A stretch of 60,000 nt of DNA from Liolophura sinensis (lineage: Eukaryota; Mollusca; Polyplacophora; Chitonida; Chitonidae): contig NC_088300.1 in NCBI RefSeq assembly GCF_032854445.1, positions 25,527,608 through 25,587,607 of the forward strand, in the 5' to 3' direction. The notes below the pieces were generated by a model that ran no database searches, was not told the origin of the DNA, and saw nothing but the letters and a program-made list of their open reading frames with translations. A program made the translations under genes and the position numbers. This document shows positions 11,110-22,000 of this stretch, piece by piece (positions within the stretch are counted from its first letter, which is position 1; every line of letters begins with the position of its first letter).

Positions 11110-14100
11110 GTTCTCTATTCTATGTTTTGCTTAAAAGTTTTGTTTCCTTTTTGTTTCTAGATTTAGGTTAAAATATTTTGCTTCTTGTTTCATAACCTGA
11201 ATTATGCTAAAATGTTTATTTTTATTGTTTTCAAAATTGTGTATGAACATTTTATTTTCTGTTTTGGTTCCACAGCTTTGCTGGAGTGTTTTGATTTTTT
11301 CTATAGTTTCCAGAGTTGTGCTTGAGTGTTTTTTTTGCCCTGTGCCTTGCTGTGTTACCTAATTTGTGTTTGAATACTTTTTTGTTTTTTATTCTGTTTC
11401 CAGAGTTATGTTTGAATGTTCCGTTTCCGGTATGTTTTCAAAGTTGTGTTCGAATGTTTTGTTTCTTGTTGTGTTTCTTGTTGTGTTTCTTGAGTTGTGT
11501 TTAACCGTTTTCTTCCCGGTTTGTTTACAAAACTGTGTTTGAATGTTTTAGTTTTTATTATTTTGGAGATTGGTTTGAATGTGTTGTTTCCAAATTCCTG
11601 TGTAGCTGCTTTGCTTCTTGTTCCGTATCTAGCTGTACTTGAATGTTTTGCTTCTTGTTTCCTGAGCTGTGTTTAAATGTTTTGTGTTTTGTTCTTTTCG
11701 ATATTGTATTTGAATGTTTTCTTTCTTGTTCCGTTAAAGTTCCGTTAAGAGTTCTGACTAATTGAATTTATTTTTGGTTAGGTTTCCTGGGTTGTGCTTA
11801 AATGTTTTGTTCTTTGAGTTGTGTTTGGATGTTTGGATTCGTGTTGTTTTCATCGTTTTACAGAATGCTTTTTACTTTTTCTGTTTAACTGTGGTGTGTT
11901 TTGTTTCGTGCTTTGCTTCTGTAGTTCTGTTTGAATGTTTTGTTTTCTTCTTTCATTATCTGAATTGTGTTCAAATGTTCTGTTTTCTTGTTCCCTCGTC
12001 TGAGTTGTTCCCAGAGTCATGTTCAACTGTTTTGTTTACTAGCCCAGTTACCAGTGTTTTTCTTGAATGTTTTGTTATCTTGTTTCATTACTTCTGATTC
12101 ATTTCTGTTCTGTTACCCGCGTTCTGCTAAAAATGTTTAGTTTTCTTGTTCACTTACCGGTGTTTTGTTTTCTTGTTCCCTTGTCTGGGTTGTTTCCAGA
12201 GTTATGTGTTTTCTGTAGTATTTGAAGGTTTTCACGTCTTGTTCTGTTATCTGAATTGTGTCCAGAATTGTGTTTGAATCTTTTGTGTTTTGGTTCCATA
12301 ATCCAGGATCTGTTCAACTGGTTTCTTTTCTTGGCCAGTTACCAGTGTTATGTTTGAATATTTTGTTCATTGTTCTGTTTCCTGTTTTGTTTTTAAATCT
12401 GTTGTTTCTTTCTTTGCAGAGTTGTATTTCCAGAGTTATGTTTGAATTTTTGTTTCTTGTTCCGTTACCTGTCTTGAGTATGAATGCTTTGCTTCTTGTT
12501 ATCTTTTCTCTGTTACATTTAAATGTTTCTTGCTGCTAGTATTTCTAGATATCTGTTTAAATGTTTTGATTTTTTGTTTTATTACCTGATTTGAGTTTGA
12601 ATGTTTTGTTTCCTGTGCTCTTCGCTGTGTTGTGTTTAAATGTTTGTTTCTTGTTATTTCTAGACTTGCGTTTAAATGTTTTGAGTTTTTTCTGTAACCT
12701 AATTTGAGTTTGAATGTTTTGTTTCTTTTGCTCGTTGCTGTGTTGTGTTTAAATGTTTTGTTTCTTATTTCCTGATTTGCGTTTGAATGTTTTGACTTTT
12801 TCTTCTGTTACCTGATTTGAGTTTGAATATTTTGTTTCCTGTGCTGTTTGTTGTGTTTAGATATTTCATTTCTTGTTATTTCTTGATTTGCGTTTGAATG
12901 TTTTGATTTTTTCTTCTGTTGCCTGATTTGAGTTTGAATGTTTTGTTTCTTGTTCTCAATCCTATGTTTTGTTTAAAAGTTTTGTTTCCTTTTTTGTTTC
13001 TAGATTTGTGTGTAAATATTCTGCTTACTATTTCTTAACCTGAACTATGCTTGTGTGTTTATTTTCTATTCTTTCTAAAATTGTCTATGAATCTTCTACT
13101 TTCTCTTCTGGTTCCAGAGCTGTGCTTGAATGTTTTGATTTTTTCTTTAATTTCCAGAGTTGTGGTTGAGTGTTTTGTTCCTTGTGCCTTGCTGTGTTAC
13201 CTGATTTGTATTTGAATACTTTTTTGTTTTTTGTTGTGTTTCCAGAGTTATGTTTGCATGTTTTATTTCCGGTTTATTTTCAAAGTTGTGTTCGAATGTT
13301 TTGTTTCTTGTTGTGTTTCTTGAGTTGTGTTTTACAGTTTTGCTTCCCGGTTTGTTTGCAAAACTGTGTTTCTGCGATCCTGTGTATCTGCTTTCAAGCT
13401 GTACTTGAATGTTTTGCTTCTTGTTTCCTAAGCTGTGTTTAAATGTTTTGTGTATTGTTCTTTTCAATATTGTATTTGAATGTTTTCTTTATTGTTTCGT
13501 TAAAGCTCTGTTAGAGCTCTGACTAAATGTTTTGTTCTTTGAGTTGTGTTTGGATGTTTGGATTCGTGATGTTTCAATAGTTTTTATGGAATATTTTTCA
13601 CTTTTTCTGTTTAGCTGTGGTGTGTTTTGTTTCGTGTTTTGCTTCTGTAGTTCTGTTTCAATGTTTTGTTTTCTTCTTTCGTTATCTGAATTGTGTTCAA
13701 ATGTCCTGTTTTCTTTTTCCCTCGTCTGAGTTGTTTCCAGAGCTATGTTCAACTGTTTTGTTTTCTAGCCCAGTTACCAGTGTTTTTCTTGAATGTTTTG
13801 TTATCTTGTTTCATTACTTCTGAATCATCTGTTTTCTTGTTCTGTAGCCCGCGTTCTGCTAAAAATGTTTAGTTTTCTTGTTCACTTACCGGTGTTTTGT
13901 TTTCTTGTTCCCTTGTCTGGGTTGTTGCCAGAGTTATGTTGAACTGTTTTCTGTTGTATTTGAATGTTTTCATATTTTGTTCTGTTATCTGAATTGTGTC
14001 TGAATTGAGTTATGCTCAACTATTTTGTTTTCTTGTCCAGTTACCGGTGTTGTGTTTGAATCTTTTGTCTTCTGGTTCCATTATCCAGGATCTGTTCAAC

Positions 14101-14330
14101 TGGTTTCTTTTCTTGGCCAGTTACCAGTGTTATGTTTGAATATTTTGTTTTTTGCTCTGTTTCCTGTGTTGTTTTTAAATCTGTTGTTTCTTTCTTTGCA
14201 GAGTTGTGTTTCCAGAGTTATGTTTGAATTATTGTTTCTTGTCCAGTTACCTGTCTTGAGTTTGAATGTTTTGTTTCTTGTTCTCTTTACTGTGTTCTGT
14301 TTAATCGTTTTGCTTCTTGTTTGAATGTGT
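11110..14330. repeat. Higher-order duplication (~1.7-1.85 kb) within the array
   Basis: Landmark strings recur in the same order: the TGCCTTGCTGTGTTACCT region at ~11340 and ~13180, TCTTTGAGTTGTGTTTGGAT at 11811 and 13536, and ATCCAGGATCTGTTCAACTG at 12301 and 14093. Offsets of about 1.72-1.85 kb show that a block of many 39-bp monomers was copied as a unit, with later indels. Confidence 0.8.
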
Positions 14331-15790
14331 TGTTTCCTGTTGTTTCCAAGCTGTATATCAATGTTTTGTTTCATGTTATATTCTTATAGTTGTGTTTGAA
14401 TGTTTATATGTTTTGTTCTGTGAGCTGATTTTACGTTTGACTGTTTTGCATTTTGTTCTGTTTCCCGTATTATGTTTAAATGTTTTGTTTTCTGAAATTA
14501 TGTTTTCATGTTTAGCGTCATGTTTCGAAAATTGTCTATGAATATTTTCTTTTGTATCCTAGTTCCAGAGATCTGTTTGAATGTTTTGGTTTTTTCTACG
14601 GTTTCCAGAGTTGTGTTTAAATGTTGTGTTTCATTACCTGGTTTGTGTTTGAATACTTTTTTTTTGTTCTGTTTCCAGACTTAAAATATTTTGTTTCTTA
14701 GTCCGTTTCGAGGGCGGTGTTTCAGTGTTCCGTTTTCTTGTTTTGTTACTAGAGTTGCGTTTGAATGTTTTGTTTTTTGTTCTGTTTTCGGAGTTGTGTT
14801 TAACTTTTTTTCTTTCTGTTCTGTGTACAAAGTTGGGCTTAAATGATCTTCTCATATGTCCAGTGTTGTTTGAATATATAATAATTAAATGTAGCTATGT
14901 TTGCTTTTTCGTTTTGTTTTTAAAAGTTGTGTACGAATATTTCTTGTTCTGTTTCCAGCACTGTGTTTGAATTTTTTTTCTTTATTCTACAGATGGGTAT
15001 GGATGTTTTGTTTCTTGTCCTATAGCCTGAGTTTCCAGATTTATGCTTTTGCTTGTTGTTCCGTTTCCCCGGTTGTGTTCTCCAGTATCCGTGTTTGAAT
15101 GTTTTGTTTCTTGTTCTGTTTCCAGAGCTGTTTTCTCTCTAGAGTTCTTGGGATATTCTTGTTTTCGTCTTCCTTAATCGATGTTGTTTTGAGGCGTTTT
15201 GTTCTCTGTTCTGTTTCCAGAGTTGCGTTTAAATGTTTTATTTCTTGCTCAATTTCCAAAGTTGTGTTGAAAGTTATATTTTCTTGATCCGTTACCCGAA
15301 TTGAAAGTTTGGTTTTTTTTTAGTTGTGTTTCTTTAGTTCCGTTCCGTTCAATGTTTTTTCTTCTTCCACATTTTGAGTTGTTTTCTTTCTGTTTTCTAA
15401 CTGTGTATAATTTGTAACTTTCCTGTTCTCTTTCCTTACTTTATTTTCTTATATATATATATATTCTGATAATGTTTGAATGTCTTGTATTTCCCATTGC
15501 TGAATATGTTGAGATTACCTGTTTTCTTTTCTTGCCCTGATCAGTAAGCTTTGTTTGGCTGTTTTGTCATTTTCCCTAAACTATGTTTAGATGCCACTGT
15601 TCCATACTCTGTGTTGTGTATTGTGTTAGAACGTTTACTATTTCACTTTCCTGATATGTATCGAAAATTTTGTTCTCTTGATCTGTTTGTAAGCTGCTGC
15701 TCTTCTACAGATGAGTTGGGTTACAATAATTTGTCTCCTTGTTATATGGACTGAGTTGTGATGTTTTGTTTTCTTGTTTCTTGAACGTAA

Positions 15791-16090
15791 GGGATTAATT
15801 TCTTCTTTTCTGTTCTCTGGCTTTATTTTCAATATTTTTCTTGCTCTGTTATTTTTTTATATATTCTTTTTGTGATGAACGTTTACTGCCCAATGACTTT
15901 GCTACGTCATGGTCTATCCCTTTATCTATTTGTCCGTTCTCGTGAATAATAAAGACCTTGTGACAGAATCAAAAACTTGTTTGATTTAAGTTTGGGACAA
16001 GCTAAGTCATAATTCGATACCTTATCCTTGGCCCTATCCCTTCATTCCTTCGTTCTCATTATGACTTGTTTTCTTGATTCGCTGCCATAC
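15791..16090. other. Array exit, no gene recognised
   Basis: Unique AT-rich sequence with an AATAAA-type hexamer near 15947. It lies between the array and the last recognised exon of the FAM187-like gene. No exon found. Confidence 0.4.
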
Positions 16091-19000
16091 CTTGAGAGTT
16101 ACAGGGGACAGCACATGAATCCAGCTCTACCTCATCGGGTCGCTTTAATGCCTGAGGCAGGTCTGCTAGCAGCGAGGAGCGGCAGGGCACACCCTCGGGG
16201 TAGAAGGTCATCGCTTCCTCCAGGTGCCAGGATGTGAGAGGTATATCAGGGTACAGCTTTTTTACCATGCACCAGCCTGTGTATTGTATAGAATTTACTA
16301 TATTATATTATTATTGCGGGATTGTTGTAAACAAGAACATTGCGCACAAGAAGTTCAATTACAGTCAAAATTATCGTACGTTGGAAGGTCTGTCATCAAC
16401 CTGCGGATGGTCGTTCATTTCCCGGAGTCCAATTTCCTCCCACCTTTAACAATGACTGCCGTCGTATAAATGGAATATTACTAAGCACGGCATAAAACAT
16501 CCATCAAATACATAATAAATAAATAAATAAATAAATAAATAAATATTACAGCCTCGTCATCTTTGTAGTGTCTATTTTATGGAAGGGCATACTAGAAGAA
16601 TGTGAGAAGTTCACTGTCAAAGGAAAAGAAAACAAAATAGAGTGTGTTTTGTTAGAAGCCTTGTGAGTTACCTGAAGACTGGCGGTGATTTACACCGGGC
16701 TCCTTCCAGTTCCCTTCATCTATTAAGTTTATACCGCTAATTAAGTTAATAACTAAAATAATCTCAAAGGGGTAAATCCCGATCAAATGAATGTACTTAA
16801 TCATAAATTATACGACCCAAATTTTCCTACCTGAGGTACATTTAAGGAGACACTTTGAAGTTACTCAAAGCGCATGGGTGATACTCTTCGAAGGCTCATA
16901 ATTTAGTGTTACACGCGGATCTACGTACCTATTCTCTGCCGCTCGCTTAACGTGCCACATACTTCACATTTCCCCCACTCTTCCCAGGCTGTGAAAATCT
17001 TCAGATTTTCGTCATCTGTTCGCCACAAAGAAAAAAACTTATCGTGTAGTTACATGTACTCGAGGAGTATACATAAGGCATTGTCAAATTTTATACATCA
17101 TATGGGTTTGGTATCAGTTACACCATGAGTTACAACAGATAATGGATCAGTATTGTCTGAAATTAAGAGGAGTACATCGATTCGATCCTGAAAAATGGTA
17201 ACGGTCAAAACAGTATGTTTTTACACATCGAAAAAAATAGATATATAACAAAACATTCCAGATATGTTCAATTGTTGAAAAGATTTTATCACATTTAGAA
17301 AAAGTAATTAAGGCCACGCGCCATATTGAGGATGAATCAACTAACATGTATTATCCATATCTTGAGTTTTTGTCCTCATTTTTCTTTGTCTGAAATTGTT
17401 TTTGACTAAGTTGTGTTTGTTGTTTGTTGTTCCAGTTTACTGGATAAAGGAAAAGGGATACACGAAACGCCTGGGTTTTATTTCTTAAAATAATATATGA
17501 ATATATACAGTATATGATATGATATATGTGATATACACATAGAAGTACAAAAGAACTTCTCGGGTTTCTTCTTGGGGCGTTCAGGTTTTAAACCACAGTT
17601 TTCTTAAGGTCACATCTGTCAATCCGGAAATTAAGTAGCCTGCCGCGGTGACGTCAACGATGACAGTTGTCAAAACAAATTAGTTAGGAGATGTGGGGTG
17701 AAGGGGGCCCGTTCCCAGTATGTACGTCGATGACCTCATTTTTGAATATTTCCGACCATTAACGGAAAGTATGCATAGAACAGAGCGGTTATTTAGAAAA
17801 ATAAAATACGCCTTACAAATGAAATTTTTTGACAATATGCCTTTCTTCATTTTCCTTAAAACCATACGCTTCGTTTTATAGTACTTCTACCTTATCACGT
17901 AAAATAAAATAAATATATTAATTTACCCTAAGTATCATTAAGACACACAGGTATAATAATGTGATCCATTCGACATAAACATGTACGAAACTTTTCAAGA
18001 CGTCAAATAAATCCATCAAGGCTAAATCGGTTTGTTATAGAAGAGCCAAGCATACAAGTTTGTGATTGCCTATGAGCCAAGCGTAGAGGCGCGTGCGCAA
18101 CACACACACACGTCAATGGAGTACCGCCAGATTTTCCTCTCACAACAGGTGGCGTTAGTGTGACATAAGACTTGCATGTGCGTCTTTGACCTAATTGGTC
18201 TGCCCAAAGTCGCGCTGTTGACGCTGCAGTGGAATGTCAAGCGTCACTGAAATGTCGTAGTGCGCCCCACTTCGGACTTCTGCCAGTATCCCATTTGTTA
18301 GATTTGTTTCTACACAAGACTAGCCTACATGTATATTTCATGCAACATCCATTCCCTTGCACACAATCTTAAGTTCTCACCTAGCCAATCTGTTACAAAC
18401 GGTTTTGGATATCCTTGTCCCAAGGTTTTCACTGAAACATTACACAGATAGCGGTGTAGGCGTGCAGCAACAACAGTTTGGGCATACCTCATTTCCATTT
18501 CAGGAACAAACAACCTAGAAGTGTTCTCAACTGATTCGTAACAAACAGACTGGATATCGTATAGGTCGTGACAGAGTCTTGTGAAGATGTCTTCATATTA
18601 AAAGAGAAGGGTTAAACAAATTTAATTATAATAGTTACTTTCTACTATGAAATTAACGAACCCCAGTTTAATTGGTGTACAAGCTGAATAAGGTCTTACC
18701 AGACGGAGCTATCTTGGTTCTTACATCAGCAACACCCACTGATATCACTCATATATATTTCATGAAGTTCTTTCACGTTATCTGGGTTATTTGTCTATTT
18801 TTGATATTATACATACGCAAACATTTCAAGAGAACAAAGGTGAGTTCATCTAGACCAGAGTCGCCACTGCCTTATACGAGCATTGATGAGGTGTTGTCAG
18901 ACTTAAATATCCCACAGAATGTTAAAAAAATTGTCCGTGTGAAAACTTACCTATTCTCATTTTTCCAGTGTCAACAGGCAACACTGTAACATGACAAAAG

Positions 19001-22000
19001 ACGGCATCAAAGACAAAATTAAATAAATAAAATGAAAAAGAAAGTACAAACACATAGACAATTCCATCGAGATCTATGTTAGACTTGTTGAAGGCATATT
19101 CTTTAATTAGTAACACCCTATGTATTTGAGACAAAACGAACTTGTATCATGGGAAATCAGGAAGTTTGTCAGGCATATGCCTTGATGGTCGTTACATAAC
19201 CTCCGGCATTCCAAATTCCTCGACCCCGTCGTCGTATATATATATCTGTGAAAAACTCAGGATTAAAGCACCGATTATCTGCAGTCTATAATAGCCTAAC
19301 AAGAAATATCCCAAGTCACTATACCGCTGCACGGCGCCAGGAAACTTACAGAAACTGATAAAAGGGTACAACCGCAACATGGGATAGCTGTATTTGAACG
19401 TGCAACATTTATGGTCAAGGACCAATTGGTAGGCTATAGGAAATCATGCAATCTAATCAGCTCGATGATCGAAGGCCAATAAGATCAATAACTGATATAC
19501 TTCCTGTCTTACCAGCGATATAACAAAGATGATCACATTCAGTCAAAACGCAGAAAAAGCACGAAATGGAAGCCTTGCCTGTCTAACTAAATTTTGGTCT
19601 AAGCTGTGTATAACTGTGTATTGTTCATTCCTGCTTTTGGGCTAGACGATTTGTGGACAAACTCGTAACATATACAACAATGATTTATTACAAGAGAAAA
19701 TTGTCAATCTTGCTTGGGGGCCTCCATGGTTAACGTGTTCGCGCACACAATGACTCAGGAGCCTCTCACCGGTGCTGTCAAGTCCAACTCGTGCTGGCTT
19801 CCGGCAGATTGCGGATAATCGTGGTTTTCGCCGTAGAAGTCAACATATTCTTGAGTACGGGTGCAGTGTAAAATTCGAATAAAATATTTAAAAAAATTTA
19901 ATCAGGAAAAAGTGCCTCATTTTTAATTACGAATTTCTCTCTTACCGTCAACATGGATAAGGACTTTGAACGTGTCCGAACTTGTCATGATGTGATCGAC
20001 TTCAGAGCCGTGAATGTGGTCCAGTGTCACGTCGTTTGTGTTTTGACAGAAATACGCTCCGGCGTCCTCTTTGAAAAAAAGAAAAAACTGAGGATGATTC
20101 CTTTTTGGGTGTATTAATATATTCATCATATAACCTATGTAAAGAAATTACTGACGATTTCATTATGTGTGAAAGTATATTCATCCGAGAGTAAATAGGC
20201 TACATGTAACCAATAGCAACTAAAGCTCTGTAAATGAGAAGGAAAAGGGGCATTTAATTCCTGTATTAAAAATGAAAACATACAAAAGAAAAAAAGAAAG
20301 ACAGAAATGTGCATTAGCAGACACAAAAATATTTCTGCGTCACAAGACATCCTATTTTTTAACATCCATGGAACATTGGGTAAACGAGGAGTCTGGGTGC
20401 AAGAAGACATCGACTCTTTGTAGCTCTTTGCTAATTTGCGTCTTTTTAATAGTGTGTCTGATAATGAAGACTTCTGTTTTGTTTGTCATTTCCTTTAGGG
20501 TTCGATACCTGGCTCAGTCCTCTTGATGACTAGAGTGTGGTCTGCCGTGACGATGACGCGGTTAAATATTTCTGCGTCATGCATGTCCACATGCACCTCC
20601 CGGACGGGATAGCCTCCCTCTTCTTCCTTAAGCTGGCCAATCCGGAACCAGATCATTCCCTGGAGACGGTGCGATTGGTCGTCGTGACTGGAGGAGCAAC
20701 AACAACAGCAGATTTAAAGCGGTTGGATTGGTCATCCTGACTGGTGGAGCAAATGGGTCACCCTTTTCCCCGCTTGAAGTAATTGGGTCCAAAAGTTGTG
20801 TAGTCTTTGGTTCATTACTGCTTTTTCAATGACTTGTGAGCAAACTGGTGACGCAATACTCATTTACATGTATTTCAATAAAACAATGGTCACCATTGCA
20901 CGGAAAAAGTTATCGAAATATCTCTTGTCTGCAAAAAGAGGTCTTTTTATTAATTTTTCTAGGAGGGGAAAAATAACTGAGTTCAAAATCATAACCTATT
21001 AAATGTTATCAAGAATGTCATGTTATTTTTCTTTTAAATTATATACCAATAGTAGCAGGTTAGTTTCAACTCCTGTTCTTCATAACCTATTAAATGTTAT
21101 TAAGAATGTCATGTTATTTTTCTTTTAAATTATATACCAGTAGTAGCAGGTTAGTTTCAACTCCTGTTCTTCGAAGGCAGACACAGCAAATCTTCTCGTC
21201 TTGTGTATACTGGCCAAGTCCTGCACACACGTCTTTGCAGTTCTGTCTTTAGCCAGGCATAGAGAATGTACCAAACATAAGAACCACACGAAACACAGAT
21301 GCTTCTACAAAACCATTTCTGATGACATAAGTCCAAATTTGAAATACTATTTTAGAGCTAATTTTTGCTCCCTAGAAATTATAACTTTTGGTCACCTCTT
21401 CACCGTTATCCAAAGATAAACGTATTGAATTTTCTTGCTCAAGTGCCAAATCTGGCCCCGGGGTTACAATTACTTGGGTATAAGGTATAACATCATTGTA
21501 TAGATTTGTCCATAAATCATTTCACGTCATGTACTTGTAGTTTCCATATACGAGAGCCACCCATTGTATATATTAAACCACTTACCTTACAAGTTACAAC
21601 CCGTATTACTGTTGAAAACGAGCAGTTTTAAAACAGTAGTTCACTTATGAGCAGACCTTAATAACTGACTACAGTGTTGGTGATATTATTGTGTAGTTCT
21701 TTATTTAAAAAAAAAAACAATTCACCCAAGCACGGTGTAAATGACATATTTTTTTTAAAAGGAAGTATAATAACTGTATTATACTTACCAAACTCCACAC
21801 TGTTATTTACAGATCTTCGCTGAATCATTTTGGAGAACTCTGAAGGTATATATATATATATACAATTTTACCGTTATTAATGTCATGACAGAATCTGTCA
21901 GCGGTCTTTATACAGTTAACAATTATTACAATAAGCAGAAACTGATGCAGGGCAGTGGATTTTACCATTGGAGCAACCTGCGGATGGTCGTGGGTCCCCC

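Larger units (their letters stand above)
4385..15790. repeat. Diverged ~39-bp minisatellite/satellite array
   Basis: On the plus strand, variants of TTTGAATGTTTTGTTTCTTG followed by TTCTGTTTCCAGAGTTGTG recur every ~39 bp for about 10 kb. Copies are strongly diverged, with point changes and small indels. Because 39 is 13 codons, many short open frames appear with a 13-residue period: FECFVSCSVSRVV-like on plus, GNRTRNKTFKHNS-like on minus. None has a convincing start or homology and I treat them as by-products. Two non-repetitive islands interrupt the array, at about 5.6-6.3 kb and 8.0-8.9 kb. Confidence 0.9.

Noticed and set aside
4385-15790. Dozens of 60-110-codon open frames in the repeat array.
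   Set aside because: They follow from the 39-bp (13-codon) period and stop-poor composition; no starts, homology or splice support.
19207-19251. Possible 45-bp exon of the FAM187-like gene (phase-compatible).
   Set aside because: The sequence is mostly a TA/CGA simple repeat and adds an odd Arg-rich stretch; splice signals alone are not enough.
21433-21480. Plus-strand EFSCSSAKSGPGVTITW reading, which looks like an Ig strand B to C.
   Set aside because: It is antisense to the Ig gene, lacks an open frame on either side and has no matching splice sites; the minus strand already supplies this part of the fold.
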